The notes: a model not told the origin generated them from the letters alone. DNA of 64,000 nt from Thioalkalivibrio thiocyanoxidans ARh2 (GCF_000385215.1 NZ_ARQK01000055.1:27454-91453); one strand, 5' to 3'; numbered from the stretch's first letter, positions 12,740 to 26,274 are shown. Numbers and translations: made by a program.

Positions 12740-13861
12740 CTATACCGGAACCGAGGCTTCTGACTCACTGGCCAGTGTGCGGCGGCTGGCAATCACGGCC
12801 CCGCCCAGACAGACGTCACCGTCATAAAAAACCGCCGACTGGCCGGGTGTGGCCGCACGCTGAGGGGTCTCGAAGCGAACACGTAGCCGACCCCCATCCA
12901 TGGATTCCAGCCGGCAGGTTTGCAAGGGCTGGCGATGACGCAGGCGCAGCATCAACGGCTGTCCCGGCTCAGGCGGCCGGTGAATCCAGTGCGCGGTCTC
13001 CGTCTCGACCGCGGGACTCATCAGCAGCGGATGCTGCGGGTCCTGCGCGACGACAAGCCGATTGCCCCCCAGATCCTTGTCCACGACATACCAGGGGGCC
13101 TCGGGAAACCCGTCGATCCCGCCGATGCCGAGCCCCTGGCGCTGGCCCAGGGTGTAGAACATCAGGCCCTGGTGGTGCCCCACGACCCGACCTTCCGGCG
13201 TGCACATCTCGCCCTCCGGCGCGCGCAGGTACTGCGCCAGGAAGTCGCGGAAGCGGCGTTCACCGATAAAGCAGATGCCGGTGGAGTCCTTGCGGGCATG
13301 GTTGGGCAGCCCCAGCTCGCGGGCGCGCTCGCGCACCCTTTCCTTGGGGATGTCGCCGAGCGGGAACAGCGCGGGGCGCAGCTGCTCCTGCGTCAGGGTG
13401 TGCAGGAAATAGGTCTGATCCTTGTTGGCATCCGCGGCCATGCACAGCTCGCTGTGGTCGGGGCGGTGGCGCACACGGGCGTAGTGGCCGGTCGCGATCC
13501 ATTGCGCGCCCAGTTGGCGGGCGTGATCCAGGAATGAACGGAACTTGATCTCGCGGTTGCACAGGATGTCCGGATTCGGCGTCCGGCCGGCCTCGTATTC
13601 GTGCAGGAAGTGGCGGAACACCCGCTGGCGATAGTCCTCGGCGAAGTTCGCCTTGTGCAGGGGGATCTCGAGACAGTCCGCGACCTCGCGGGCCATCTCG
13701 TAGTCGGCCTCGGCCGCGCAGTATTCCGCGTCGTCGTCATCCTCCCAGTTCTTCATGAACAGGCCTTCCACGCGATAGCCGGCCTCCAGCAGGCGGCTGG
13801 CCGCCACGGCCGAATCCACCCCGCCCGACAGGCCCACGATCACCCGCTCGGGACCGCTCAC
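12740..13861 (-). CDS. mnmA: tRNA-specific 2-thiouridylase MnmA
   Basis: The 373-residue enzyme thiolates U34 of Lys, Glu and Gln tRNAs using sulfur relayed from IscS/Tus. The PP-loop SGGVDS is at residues 12-17. The nucleophile and persulfide cysteines are C101 (ILCNREIKF) and C197 (TGICFIG). The conserved GHYAR segment is also present. The GTG start at 13861 overlaps the stop of the upstream Nudix gene by 4 bp (GTGA), indicating translational coupling. Order nudJ-mnmA-hflD is as in E. coli. Confidence 0.96.
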   Translation of the reverse strand: MSGPERVIVGLSGGVDSAVAASRLLEAGYRVEGLFMKNWEDDDDAEYCAAEADYEMAREVADCLEIPLHKANFAEDYRQRVFRHFLHEYEAGRTPNPDILCNREIKFRSFLDHARQLGAQWIATGHYARVRHRPDHSELCMAADANKDQTYFLHTLTQEQLRPALFPLGDIPKERVRERARELGLPNHARKDSTGICFIGERRFRDFLAQYLRAPEGEMCTPEGRVVGHHQGLMFYTLGQRQGLGIGGIDGFPEAPWYVVDKDLGGNRLVVAQDPQHPLLMSPAVETETAHWIHRPPEPGQPLMLRLRHRQPLQTCRLESMDGGRLRVRFETPQRAATPGQSAVFYDGDVCLGGAVIASRRTLASESEASVPV

Positions 13862-14319
13862 GGCCCCTCCGCATGAACCAGTGAGCCGGCCGCGGCGAGC
13901 GGAAGGCGTACGCCATCCTGATAACGGCGGATGGTGCGCAGGACCAGCGGGCTGCGCAGCGGCCAGCCGCGACGCGCCTCGTCCGGTGTCAGCCAGTGGA
14001 GCGCATGGATGGCGGGATCGCGGGCCGGCGGGTGGCTCGGTTCGCTCGCCGTGCCGCAGAATGCGACGCGCAGCGTCACCGCGCCATTGGCGAGCGCGAG
14101 CAGGTCGCAGCCAAGCAGGGCCTCCGGCTGGAAGTCCAGACAGGTCTCCTCGCGGACCTCGCGGATCACCGCTTCCACCAGGTGCTCCTCGGCATCGAGA
14201 TGGCCGGCCGGCTGGTTCAGTACATGGCGTCCGTCATCGGTCTCCTCGACGAACAGGAAGCGCCCGTCCCGCTCGATGACGGCGGCGACGGTGATATGGC
14301 AGGGCAGGCGTTCGGTCAT
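13858..14319 (-). CDS. nudJ: Nudix phosphohydrolase NudJ-like
   Basis: The 153-residue Nudix protein is encoded immediately upstream of mnmA, as nudJ is in E. coli, where it hydrolyses HMP-PP and other pyrophosphates. FVEETDDGRHVLNQPAGHL closely follows the NudJ pattern. The Nudix box GHLDAEEHLVEAVIREVREE is intact in its metal-binding REVREE core. The usual glycine near the end of the box is replaced by cysteine (EETCL). That is a minor deviation unlikely to abolish metal binding. It is divergent from icd. Confidence 0.85.
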   Translation of the reverse strand: MTERLPCHITVAAVIERDGRFLFVEETDDGRHVLNQPAGHLDAEEHLVEAVIREVREETCLDFQPEALLGCDLLALANGAVTLRVAFCGTASEPSHPPARDPAIHALHWLTPDEARRGWPLRSPLVLRTIRRYQDGVRLPLAAAGSLVHAEGP

Positions 14320-14398
14320 GCCGCGAATGATAACGCAGCGGCCCGTCTTGCTGGCGTTCTCGAGACCACGTTCCCCTCGGCGGGGGCGGATGGGTATG

Positions 14399-14404
14399 TA
14401 TAAT
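14399..14404 (+). promoter_or_regulatory. Candidate -10 element of the icd promoter
   Basis: A perfect TATAAT lies 41 bp upstream of the icd start codon. No good -35 hexamer is found at 16-18 bp. The Shine-Dalgarno AAGGAG lies 5-6 nt before the icd ATG. Confidence 0.45.
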
Positions 14405-14444
14405 CCGGGAGAACGATTTCAATTCTTGCGCACAAGGAGTTTGC

Positions 14445-15701
<1,257 letters not shown>

Positions 15702-15843
15702 TGACTGAGGGTGCGGGCACTTGGCCCGGGCCCGGAACCGAACGACCATGAACATAGCCTAAGGACACAGGGAGACATTGGATCAGTGTTTCCCTGGATG
15801 GCCGAACTGGCATGACCAACCGCTGAAAGCGTGAGTTCGACCG

Positions 15844-16170
15844 ATGAGTGAGAAAAAGCCCCAGATCCCCGATCATGACAGCAATACCGCCGTCGAAGAA
15901 TCGAGGCCGGAGCTCAAGCCACCGCGGCAGTACAAGGTGGTGTTGCTCAACGACGACTTCACGCCTATGGAGTTCGTGGTCGAGGTGCTGGAGACCTTCT
16001 TCAGTATGGATCGCGAAAAGGCCACCCAGGTGATGCTGCACGTGCACACGCGCGGCAAGGGAGTATGCGGCATCTATACCCGGGATGTGGCCGAGACGAA
16101 GGTGGCACAGGTGAACGATTACGCCCGTAGCCACCAGCATCCACTGCTTTGCTCGATGGAGGAGGTCTGA
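15844..16170 (+). CDS. clpS: ATP-dependent Clp protease adaptor ClpS
   Basis: The 108-residue N-degron adaptor delivers substrates with destabilising N-terminal residues to ClpA. The flexible N-terminal extension (1-30) is followed by the core with [18 protein letters not shown], which contains the N-end-residue binding Asn-Asp pair, and [16 protein letters not shown]. The stop is 5 bp before the clpA ATG, so the two are co-transcribed, as is usual. Confidence 0.96.
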   Translation: MSEKKPQIPDHDSNTAVEESRPELKPPRQYKVVLLNDDFTPMEFVVEVLETFFSMDREKATQVMLHVHTRGKGVCGIYTRDVAETKVAQVNDYARSHQHPLLCSMEEV

Positions 16171-16175
16171 CTCCC

Positions 16176-18443
<2,268 letters not shown>

Positions 18444-18480
18444 GGGAGCCACTGGGCCGAATCCTGGCCTGCAGAAACCA

Positions 18481-18507
18481 CGAAGCCCCGGTCCGGCCGG
18501 GGCTTCG
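18481..18507. terminator. Bidirectional hairpin between clpA and infA
   Basis: CGAAGCCCCGG (18481-18491) pairs perfectly with 18497-18507 across a 5-nt loop. It lies between the convergent ends of clpA and infA. The following T-run is short. Confidence 0.7.
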
Positions 18508-18562
18508 TCATTTAGGGGTAGGCCATGCTCTTTCGAGTGGGCCCGCAACCCCTGGGGCGGGA

Positions 18563-18781
18563 CTACTTGTTACGGTAGACGATACGGCCCTTGGTCAGGT
18601 CGTAAGGGGTCATCTGCACGATCACCTTGTCGCCACGCAGGATGCGGATGTAGTGCTTGCGCATCTTGCCGGAGATGTGGGCGGTGATGGTGTGCCCGTT
18701 TTCGAGCTCTACCCGGAACGTGGTATTCGGCAGGGTCTCCACCACCGTTCCTTCCAGCTCGATTTCGTCTTCCTTCGCCAT
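18563..18781 (-). CDS. infA: Translation initiation factor IF-1
   Basis: The 72-residue S1/OB-fold protein binds the ribosomal A site during initiation. [20 protein letters not shown] and the [14 protein letters not shown] region are nearly invariant in the family. It is monocistronic and convergent with clpA, as in many gammaproteobacteria. It lies divergent from fabD. Confidence 0.97.
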   Translation of the reverse strand: MAKEDEIELEGTVVETLPNTTFRVELENGHTITAHISGKMRKHYIRILRGDKVIVQMTPYDLTKGRIVYRNK

Positions 18782-18983
18782 GCAGGTCCTCGCGTATTGA
18801 ATTCGGTGGCGACATTATCCGGATGCTACGCGCGAACACAAGTCAACACGGGGTTTCCGGCGCGATGTTGGCGGTTGCGGATCGCCGAGTGATCCACGTT
18901 CGCCGAGGATTAGAGGCTGTTTGCCGACGTTGCGTCTAGGGCCTACACTACGCCCGCTTTTCTATGCGCGAGACGATTGGCGA

Positions 18984-19928
18984 ATGACCACTAAATGGGC
19001 CGCAGTCTTTCCGGGGCAGGGTTCCCAGTCCGCCGGCATGCTCACCGATCTGGGCGACGACCACGCGGTCGTACGCGATACCTTTCAGGAGGCGTCGGAT
19101 TGCCTGGATGCGGATCTGTGGAGCCTGTGTCAGCACGGTCCAGTCGAACAACTGAACCAGACCGAATGGACACAGCCGGTCATGCTGGCTGCCGGGGTGG
19201 CCACGTGGCGCTTGTTGGCACAGCAGACCGATGTACGCCCCGCTGGGGTCGCGGGTCACAGCCTTGGCGAGTACAGCGCGCTGGTGGCGGCCGGGGCGCT
19301 GCGATTCCCGGATGCCGTGCGTCTGGTGGCCGAGCGCGCCCGTGCCATGCAGGCCGCAGTACCCGAGGGCGAGGGCGCAATGGCCGCGATCCTTGGTCTC
19401 GACGACACCGCGGTCGAGCAGCTTTGTGCGGACAACGCCGAGGGGCAGGTCCTTGAGGCCGTTAACCTGAATGCACCCGGGCAGGTGGTGATCGCGGGTG
19501 CGGCCGCGGCGGTCGATCGAGCGGTTGGTGCCGCCAAGGACACCGGGGCAAAGCGCGCGCTCAAGCTGCCCGTGTCCGTTCCGTCGCACTGTGCGCTGAT
19601 GCGTCCGGCTGCCGAGCGCCTGCAGTCGGCACTCGATGCAACCACCTTTGCGACTCCGGAAATCCCCGTTTGGCAGAACGTGACTGCGGCGCCGGCCGAG
19701 ACGGCCGAGGCAATCAAGGCGAATCTGGCCGCGCAGCTCTATCGGCCGGTACGCTGGGTGGAGACCATCCAGGGGCTTCGCGCGCAGGGTGTCGAGGTAC
19801 AGGTGGAATGTGGCCCCGGGCGCGTGCTCACGGGGCTGGCCAAACGGATTGACAGGGGCCTGGAGCTGTTCGACGTGGCCGACCGTGAAAGCCTGGATGC
19901 CACCGTCGGCCGACTGAAGGCTGGTTGA
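18984..19928 (+). CDS. fabD: Malonyl-CoA:ACP transacylase
   Basis: The 314-residue enzyme loads malonyl groups from CoA onto ACP for fatty acid synthesis. The nucleophile is S93 in GHSLGEYSAL, and the GQGSQ oxyanion motif is near the N-terminus (FPGQGSQSAGML). The ATG at 18984 is preferred because it starts just before the conserved WAAVFPGQGSQ; an upstream ATG would add 21 unconserved residues. It begins the fabD-fabG-acpP-fabF cluster. The usual upstream rpmF-plsX-fabH genes are absent here, replaced by divergent infA. Confidence 0.95.
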   Translation: MTTKWAAVFPGQGSQSAGMLTDLGDDHAVVRDTFQEASDCLDADLWSLCQHGPVEQLNQTEWTQPVMLAAGVATWRLLAQQTDVRPAGVAGHSLGEYSALVAAGALRFPDAVRLVAERARAMQAAVPEGEGAMAAILGLDDTAVEQLCADNAEGQVLEAVNLNAPGQVVIAGAAAAVDRAVGAAKDTGAKRALKLPVSVPSHCALMRPAAERLQSALDATTFATPEIPVWQNVTAAPAETAEAIKANLAAQLYRPVRWVETIQGLRAQGVEVQVECGPGRVLTGLAKRIDRGLELFDVADRESLDATVGRLKAG

Positions 19929-19974
19929 CGCTCTACACTCGATTCCGAGCACGTCCAAAAACAAAAGGCGAATG

Positions 19975-20712
19975 ATGTCCGATAACAAACGAGTGGCCCT
20001 GGTGACCGGGGCCAGCCGCGGCATTGGCGCGGCCATTGCCCGCCGTCTGGCGGAACAGGGCCTGCAGGTCGTCGGGACCGCGACCAGCGAATCCGGTGCC
20101 CAGCGCATCACCGAGGCGCTGTCCGAATGGAACGGGCGGGGTATCGCCATGGATGTAACCGACGCGGATTCGGTTGCGGCCGGCCTCGCCAGCGTCCAGG
20201 AGCAGGAAGGGGCGGTGGAGGTGCTGGTGAACAACGCCGGCATCACGCGCGACAACCTGTTCATGCGGATGAAGGACGAGGAGTGGGATGCCATCATCAA
20301 CACGAACCTGTCCGCCGCCGCTCGCCTGACACAGCGCCTGCTGAAGGGCATGATGAAGCTGCGCCGCGGCCGCATCATACTGGTGGGCTCGGTGGTGGGG
20401 TCCACCGGCAATGCCGGTCAGACCAACTACGCGGCCGCCAAGGCGGGGTTAGCGGGGTTCGCGCGCTCGCTGGCGCGCGAGGTGGGCAGCCGCAACATCA
20501 CGGTCAATACCGTCGCCCCGGGCTTCATTGATACCCACATGACCCGCGAACTCGGGGACGAGACGAAGGAACACCTGCTGGGCCAGATCCCGCTGGGGCG
20601 CCTGGGCGACCCGGAGGAGATCGCGGCGGCGGTGGGCTTCCTCGCATCCGAGGAGGCCGGCTACATCACCGGCGAAACGCTGCATGTGAACGGCGGGATG
20701 TTCATGCACTGA
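19975..20712 (+). CDS. fabG: 3-oxoacyl-ACP reductase FabG
   Basis: The 245-residue short-chain dehydrogenase performs NADPH-dependent reduction of 3-oxoacyl-ACP. The Rossmann motif TGASRGIG is at the N-terminus, NNAG in the middle, and the catalytic Ser-Tyr-Lys is in the stretch around VGSTGNAGQTNYAAAKAG. Tandem ATGs occur at 19972 and 19975; AAGGCG is only one base before the first, so the second is preferred. It is second in the fab cluster, 46 bp after fabD. Confidence 0.95.
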   Translation: MSDNKRVALVTGASRGIGAAIARRLAEQGLQVVGTATSESGAQRITEALSEWNGRGIAMDVTDADSVAAGLASVQEQEGAVEVLVNNAGITRDNLFMRMKDEEWDAIINTNLSAAARLTQRLLKGMMKLRRGRIILVGSVVGSTGNAGQTNYAAAKAGLAGFARSLAREVGSRNITVNTVAPGFIDTHMTRELGDETKEHLLGQIPLGRLGDPEEIAAAVGFLASEEAGYITGETLHVNGGMFMH

Positions 20713-20841
20713 TCAACCCGCGGGGCCTGGGGTCCAGCGCAGCCCAAGAGGCTCGCGTCTCCCTGGATCGCGGCCGGGCTTTTCTCTAGAATGGCGAACC
20801 TTCAAACGAAGCCGCCTCAATTGGAAGGGGATTTCTGAACC

Positions 20842-21081
20842 ATGAGTAGCATTGAAGAACGCGTCAAGAAGATCGTTGTCGAGCAGCTGGGTGTCAAGGA
20901 AGAAGACGTCACCAACAGTGCCGCCTTTGTCGACGACCTGGGTGCCGACTCGCTCGACACCGTGGAGCTGGTGATGGCGCTCGAAGAGGAATTCGAGACG
21001 GAAATCCCGGACGAGCAGGCGGAAAAGATCACCACCGTGCAGCAGGCGATCGACTATATCAACGAGCACATGAAGGACTGA
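20842..21081 (+). CDS. acpP: Acyl carrier protein
   Basis: The 79-residue acidic four-helix protein carries acyl chains on 4'-phosphopantetheine. The attachment serine is S37 in [18 protein letters not shown], the canonical motif. It has a 129-bp leader after fabG and is followed by a strong hairpin, so it probably also has its own promoter and high expression. Confidence 0.98.
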   Translation: MSSIEERVKKIVVEQLGVKEEDVTNSAAFVDDLGADSLDTVELVMALEEEFETEIPDEQAEKITTVQQAIDYINEHMKD

Positions 21082-21116
21082 TTGGGCGCCCCTGGGCGCT
21101 CGAACAGGACACGGAC

Positions 21117-21142
21117 GGGCCTCTCTGCGAGCAGAGTGGCCC
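21117..21142 (+). terminator. Hairpin between acpP and fabF
   Basis: Stem GGGCC-T-CTCTGC pairs with GCAGAG-T-GGCCC across a 2-nt centre, followed by TTCGTCGTTT. It probably attenuates or terminates acpP transcription before fabF. Confidence 0.7.
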
Positions 21143-21191
21143 TTCGTCGTTTCGTTGAGCGCTTATTTCAGTCTTTCCAAGGAGAACATCA

Positions 21192-22430
21192 TTGGCTAAG
21201 CGACGTGTCGTGATTACCGGGCTGGGCATTGTGTCCCCGGTCGGCTCTACCATCGACAAGGCCTGGTCCAACATCAAGGCCGGCAAGAGCGGCATTTCAC
21301 CGATCGACGTGTTCGATGCATCGGAGATGCCGGTCAAGATTTCCGGGGCCGTGCGGGACTTCGAAGCCAATGAGTATGTCCCGCCCAAAGACCAGAAAAA
21401 GATGGACACGTTTGTCCTCTACGGGCTCGCGGCCGGGATTCAGGCCCTGGACGATTCCGGTCTCGAGGTGACCGAGGAGAATGCGGACCGTATTGGTGTC
21501 GCGATCGGTTCCGGGATCGGTGGCCTGCCGTATATCGAACGCTCTTACGCCGCGTACCTCAAGGGTGGCGCGCGCAAGATCTCGCCGTTTTTTGTCCCCA
21601 GCGCGATCATCAATATGGTCGCGGGAAATCTCTCCATCATGCGCAACCTGCGCGGTCCGAATATCTCGATTGTGTCGGCCTGTGCGACGGCTACGCACAA
21701 CATCGGCGATGCCGCCCGCATGATTGCCTACGGCGATGCCGATGCGATGGTGGCCGGCGGGGCCGAGATGGCGACGACGCCGCTCGGCATCGGCGGGTTT
21801 GCGGCCGCACGTGCACTGTCGACCCGTAACGATGACCCGGAACGCGCCTCGCGTCCCTGGGATCAGGATCGCGACGGCTTTGTGCTGAGTGACGGGGCCG
21901 GCGTGATGATGCTCGAGGAGTACGAGCATGCGAAGGCCCGAGGCGCCAACATCTACTGCGAGGTAGCCGGCTTTGCCTGGAACGCCGATGCGCATCACAT
22001 GACCCAGCCCTCGCAGGATGGGGCGGGAGCTGCTCGGTGCATGCTTCGTGCCCTGAACGACGCGGGCGTTAATCCGGAGGAAGTCGGATACATCAACGCC
22101 CACGGCACCTCGACGCCGGCCGGCGACGTGGCCGAGACACAGGGGCTGAAGAAAGCCTTTGGCGATCACGCCTACAAGCTGCTGGTGAACTCCACGAAGT
22201 CCATGACTGGACATCTGCTGGGTGCAGCCGGTGGCATCGAGGGCGTGTTCACGGCGCTGGCGCTACGCGATCAGGTTTCCCCCCCGACGATCAACCTCGA
22301 CCAGCCGGGTGAGGGTTGTGATCTGGATTACGTGCCCAACGAGGCGCGCGAGATGAATACGAAGGTGGGTCTGTCGAACTCCTTCGGGTTTGGGGGCACC
22401 AACGGGACTCTGGTGTTCCGCAGCCTCTAG
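21192..22430 (+). CDS. fabF: 3-oxoacyl-ACP synthase II FabF
   Basis: The 412-residue condensing enzyme elongates acyl-ACP. The catalytic triad is C164 ([12 protein letters not shown]), H304 ([11 protein letters not shown]) and H341 ([12 protein letters not shown]). The start is a TTG at 21192 with AAGGAG upstream; its product [11 protein letters not shown] matches the family start and no closer ATG exists. It is the last gene of the fab cluster, with pabB starting 11 bp later. Confidence 0.96.
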   Translation: MAKRRVVITGLGIVSPVGSTIDKAWSNIKAGKSGISPIDVFDASEMPVKISGAVRDFEANEYVPPKDQKKMDTFVLYGLAAGIQALDDSGLEVTEENADRIGVAIGSGIGGLPYIERSYAAYLKGGARKISPFFVPSAIINMVAGNLSIMRNLRGPNISIVSACATATHNIGDAARMIAYGDADAMVAGGAEMATTPLGIGGFAAARALSTRNDDPERASRPWDQDRDGFVLSDGAGVMMLEEYEHAKARGANIYCEVAGFAWNADAHHMTQPSQDGAGAARCMLRALNDAGVNPEEVGYINAHGTSTPAGDVAETQGLKKAFGDHAYKLLVNSTKSMTGHLLGAAGGIEGVFTALALRDQVSPPTINLDQPGEGCDLDYVPNEAREMNTKVGLSNSFGFGGTNGTLVFRSL

Positions 22431-22441
22431 TCCGCCAGCAT

Positions 22442-23773
22442 ATGGCAGTCGAGCGGCTGGGGCGCGGGATCGATCTGGCGCCCCTGGCCCGGCGCTTTCC
22501 GGAGCGCTATCCACACCTGCTCGAGTCGGCCCTGATCGGTCAGGCGCCGGCTCGTTATTCCATCCTGTTTGCCTTTCCGGGCATCACGCTGGATGCCCGA
22601 GGCGATGACGCTCTGTGGTCCGTGCTCGACCAGGACCTGAGCGATGCAAGGGCCGACTCGGAAGTCGAGCCCGGTTATGACCACCTCCCGTTTCTCGGGG
22701 GCTGGTTTCTCTATCTGGGCTATGAATGGGCCTGGCAGCTGGAACCCGCGCTGGGCGCCTGCCGCTCGGACCCCTGGCTGCCCCCCGCCCGGGTCACCCG
22801 GTTTCCCGCCGCGATCATTGTGGATCATCACGACGACCAGACCTTCCTGGTGAGCGAGGAGGGGGCAGACCCAATCGCCTCCATGCGCGCTGACGTCGAG
22901 GCGTGCCGGGAGGAGAGTCTGGGAGCAGGGGCCTTGCCGGCGCTCGCGATCGACGAGGAAGAGCCGGAACGTTATCGCGCGGCGGTGCGGCAAGGGCTGG
23001 AGTACATTCGCGCGGGCGATACCTTTCAGGTGAATCTGTCGCGCGAATGGAGGGCGTCCAGCCGGGAGGCACTCGACGGAGGTGCGCTGTATGCGCGCCT
23101 TAGGAACGCGAATGCGGCGCCCTTTGCCGCCTGGCTGCAGTTTCCCGAGGGGCAGGTGATCAGTTCGTCGCCCGAGCGCCTGGTGTCGGTGGAAGGGGGT
23201 GAGGTTGAGACCCGGCCGATCGCGGGTACCCGCCGGCGCGATGATAACGCGGAAAAAGATTCAAGTCTTTTTAGCGAGTTACGGGGAAACCTTAAGGAGC
23301 GTTCCGAGCATGTAATGTTGGTGGACCTTGAGCGCAACGACGTCGGCCGGGTGGCCTCTGCCGGGAGCGTGCGGGTTGCCGAACTGATGACCGTCGAGAG
23401 CTACCGACGCGTCCATCACATTGTGTCGAGTATCGTGGGGCGATTGAAGCCGGAGACGCGTGCGGGCGATGTGCTGCGAGCCGTGTTCCCTGGCGGGACG
23501 ATCACCGGGTGTCCGAAGATACGCAGCATGCAGATCATCCAGGAGCTGGAGGCCGGCGCACCCCGCGGGGCGTACACCGGGTCCTGCGGCTACTTGAGCC
23601 GGCATGGGCGGATGGACACGAACATCCTCATCCGTACCCTGGTGCTGCGCGGCAACGAACTGCGCTTTCGGGCGGGGGCGGGCATCGTGGCGGACTCGGA
23701 TCCCGATCGCGAGCTGGCCGAGACCCGCCACAAGGCGCATGGGCTGCTGGATGCGCTTGGGGGCCGGGCGTGA
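22442..23773 (+). CDS. pabB: Aminodeoxychorismate synthase component I
   Basis: The 443-residue chorismate-binding enzyme makes 4-amino-4-deoxychorismate for folate. The C-terminal catalytic domain carries PGGTITGCPKIRSMQIIQEL and GYLSRHGRMDTNILIRTL. At the position of the covalent lysine of E. coli PabB (PIKGT) this protein has alanine (PIAGT, A261), as in TrpE and some PabB proteins. The immediate overlap with pabC argues for PabB. No amidotransferase domain is fused, so a PabA/TrpG partner is needed from elsewhere. Anthranilate synthase remains a less likely alternative. Confidence 0.88.
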   Translation: MAVERLGRGIDLAPLARRFPERYPHLLESALIGQAPARYSILFAFPGITLDARGDDALWSVLDQDLSDARADSEVEPGYDHLPFLGGWFLYLGYEWAWQLEPALGACRSDPWLPPARVTRFPAAIIVDHHDDQTFLVSEEGADPIASMRADVEACREESLGAGALPALAIDEEEPERYRAAVRQGLEYIRAGDTFQVNLSREWRASSREALDGGALYARLRNANAAPFAAWLQFPEGQVISSSPERLVSVEGGEVETRPIAGTRRRDDNAEKDSSLFSELRGNLKERSEHVMLVDLERNDVGRVASAGSVRVAELMTVESYRRVHHIVSSIVGRLKPETRAGDVLRAVFPGGTITGCPKIRSMQIIQELEAGAPRGAYTGSCGYLSRHGRMDTNILIRTLVLRGNELRFRAGAGIVADSDPDRELAETRHKAHGLLDALGGRA

Positions 23774-24579
23774 TCCTGGTCAACGGCATCGAGGCCCACG
23801 TCCCGGGCGACGACCGCGGCGTTTTGCTGGGCGATGGCTTGTTCGAGACGGTGATGATGGATTCCGGCCGCCCCCGGCTGTGGCCTTATCATGTCGCTCG
23901 GCTGGAACGGGGGCTGGAACGACTCGGATTCCCGCCCGTGGATGAATCGCACCTGCGTGAGGAACTACAGCGAGTCGCGCCAGAGGGGCGTTGCATGGCT
24001 CGCGTTACGCTGACGCGAGGGCAGGGGCCCCGTGGTTACTTGCCGCCCGACCACGTCACCATGACCCGGATTGTCGCCGGTGGCCCCGCGCTGGCTCAGT
24101 CCATGGGGGTGGAACCGAAGCCGTTGCGGATGGGCTGGTCGCCGGTGTCGATGGCGATTCAGCCAGCGCTCGCGGGCCTGAAACATACGAGTCGCCTCGA
24201 ACAGGTCGTGATCCGGCAAAGCTGGGAAGCCGGATGGGACGAAGCCATTGTCTGCGATACACAGGGGCGTCTGGTCAGCGCGACGCAAGGCAACCTCTGG
24301 TGGCGCCAGGGGACGGACCTGTTCACGCCTCCAGTGGACGAGGCGGGGATTGCGGGTACGCGCAGGGCGTGGATATTCGACCATGCAACGGCCCACGGTT
24401 TCACCGTCCAGGAGCAGCGCGCGACCCCCGAGGCCTTGCAGCGGGTCGACGGCCTTTATGTCAGCAATGCGCGCCTGGGATTATACCCAGGCCGCCTGAT
24501 CGAAACGGACATGCCTGATACGACATGGCAGGATGACCCGGTTCGGGTTCTGAGTATGGCGCTGCATGAAGCGGATTAG
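23770..24579 (+). CDS. pabC: Aminodeoxychorismate lyase
   Basis: The 269-residue class IV PLP enzyme releases pyruvate to give 4-aminobenzoate. The PLP lysine is K138 in GLKHTSRLEQV. DRGVLLGDGLFET near the N-terminus is typical of the fold. The GTG start at 23770 overlaps the pabB stop as GTGA. A longer reading in the same frame from 23509 would be embedded in pabB and is not used. The gene ends inside the start of mltG (14-bp overlap), the familiar pabC-mltG-tmk-holB order. Confidence 0.93.
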   Translation: MILVNGIEAHVPGDDRGVLLGDGLFETVMMDSGRPRLWPYHVARLERGLERLGFPPVDESHLREELQRVAPEGRCMARVTLTRGQGPRGYLPPDHVTMTRIVAGGPALAQSMGVEPKPLRMGWSPVSMAIQPALAGLKHTSRLEQVVIRQSWEAGWDEAIVCDTQGRLVSATQGNLWWRQGTDLFTPPVDEAGIAGTRRAWIFDHATAHGFTVQEQRATPEALQRVDGLYVSNARLGLYPGRLIETDMPDTTWQDDPVRVLSMALHEAD

Positions 24580-25603
24580 TGGTCTGATAACCGGGGTCTT
24601 GCTGATCGGCCTGCTGGCGGGAGGCTGGTGGTTCGGGGATCGCTATCACCAGGATCTCAACCAGCCGCTGGCGCTGGATCAGACGGAACGGTTCCAGCTC
24701 GAGCGGGGCCAGGGGCTGCGTCAGGTGAGCAAGGAATTCGAGCGCCGCGGCTGGGTCGAGCAAGCCTGGATGGTCGAACTGTACGGGCGCCGCCAGGGCC
24801 TGGCACCGCGACTGCAGGCAGGCGAGTACGCGGTGGATGCCGGTGCGACCCCGCGCAGCCTGCTGCACGCCATGGCACGCGGAGAGGTCGTGCAGCACCG
24901 GCTGACGGTTCCGGAGGGTTGGACCATCGCGCAGGCCCTGCGCGCCTTGCGCCAGCACCCCGAGATCGAGGGGCCGTCGGAATCCGTTGGGGTGGAGAAC
25001 CTGCTGGAGGCGCTGGGGCTCGAAGAACTGGAGCATCCCGAGGGCTGGTTCTTGCCGGACACCTACTTCTTCGGGTCCGGGACCGATGCCCTGGAGGTGC
25101 TGCGGCGCGCATACCGCGCAATGGATGCCACGCTGCACTCCGCCTGGGAGTCACGCACCGAGGACCACCCGGTGGAGTCACCGTACGAACTCCTGATCCT
25201 GGCCTCGATCATCGAGCGCGAGACCGGGCGCGGCGAGGAGCGTGACCGGGTCGCGGGCGTGTTCGTCAATCGGCTGCGCCGAGGGATGCTGCTGCAGACC
25301 GATCCCACGCTGCTCTATGTGCAGGAGCCTGGCGTGCAGCGGCTGACCCGTGCGGAGCTGCAGCGCGACCATCCCTATAACACCTATACCCGTACCGGGC
25401 TGCCACCCACGCCGATCGCACTGCCGGGACGAGCAGCGATCGAGGCGGCTGCGCGGCCGGCCGAGACAGACGATCTGTTCTTCGTTTCCCGCGGCGACGG
25501 CACACATCACTTCTCCGAGACCTATCGCGAGCATCGCCAGGCCGTGATTCGCTATCAGCTCGGCGGTGATGGGTCCCGCTACGGCATCCGGAACCGCCGA
25601 TGA
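24566..25603 (+). CDS. mltG: Endolytic murein transglycosylase MltG
   Basis: The 345-residue inner-membrane protein cleaves nascent glycan strands. A single N-terminal transmembrane helix (about residues 5-22) precedes a LysM-like region. The YceG catalytic domain has the essential glutamate E217 in [10 protein letters not shown] and the downstream [14 protein letters not shown] motif. It is coupled to pabC and tmk by overlaps on both sides. Confidence 0.95.
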   Translation: MKRISGLITGVLLIGLLAGGWWFGDRYHQDLNQPLALDQTERFQLERGQGLRQVSKEFERRGWVEQAWMVELYGRRQGLAPRLQAGEYAVDAGATPRSLLHAMARGEVVQHRLTVPEGWTIAQALRALRQHPEIEGPSESVGVENLLEALGLEELEHPEGWFLPDTYFFGSGTDALEVLRRAYRAMDATLHSAWESRTEDHPVESPYELLILASIIERETGRGEERDRVAGVFVNRLRRGMLLQTDPTLLYVQEPGVQRLTRAELQRDHPYNTYTRTGLPPTPIALPGRAAIEAAARPAETDDLFFVSRGDGTHHFSETYREHRQAVIRYQLGGDGSRYGIRNRR

Positions 25604-26274
25604 CCGCCGACGCATCCACCGAACACGTGTCCAGTGGCGCCCGCTTCGTAGTCCTGGAAGGTATCGAGGGCTCGGGAAAGTCCACACAGCTCGCTACTGT
25701 GGTGGAGACCCTGCGGGCAAGAGGGATCGAGCCCGAATGCACCCGCGAACCGGGTGGCACGGCACTGGGCGAGCGACTACGGGGTCTATTGCTGGATCCC
25801 GACCTTCCCGGTATGTGCCCCGAGGCGGAGCTGCTGTTGATGTTCGCCGCCCGTGCACAGCACCTCGCCTCGGTGATACGGCCGGCACTCGCGGCGGGCC
25901 GCTGGGTCGTCAGTGACCGCTTCACCGATGCGAGCTTTGCCTATCAGGGTGCGGGGCGAGGGCTGGGCACGGAGCGCGTGGCCCGACTGGAAGACTGGGT
26001 GCAGGGCGATCTGCGCCCCGACCTGGTCCTATTGCTGGATATCGATCCGGCCACCGGGCTGGAACGAGCGGTGCAGCGGGGTCGCCGAGACCGCATCGAG
26101 CGGGAGGCCCTGGAATTCTTTGCACGGGTGCGCGAGGCCTACCTGGAGCGTGCCCGCGCGCACCCGGATCGCTACCGTGTCATTGATGGACATGCCACTC
26201 CCGAGCAGGTGGCCGACTCGGTCCGTCGGGCACTGGAGGAATGGCAGACCCATACCATGGCTCGGGGAAGCTGA
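25600..26274 (+). CDS. tmk: Thymidylate kinase
   Basis: The 224-residue P-loop kinase phosphorylates dTMP. The P-loop [10 protein letters not shown] lies at residues 20-29, with [11 protein letters not shown] and the [12 protein letters not shown] motif downstream. The N-terminus carries about 14 extra residues before the conserved core; a later start is possible but the ATG at 25600 overlaps the mltG stop (ATGA). It is followed by holB with a TGATG overlap. Confidence 0.95.
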   Translation: MTADASTEHVSSGARFVVLEGIEGSGKSTQLATVVETLRARGIEPECTREPGGTALGERLRGLLLDPDLPGMCPEAELLLMFAARAQHLASVIRPALAAGRWVVSDRFTDASFAYQGAGRGLGTERVARLEDWVQGDLRPDLVLLLDIDPATGLERAVQRGRRDRIEREALEFFARVREAYLERARAHPDRYRVIDGHATPEQVADSVRRALEEWQTHTMARGS

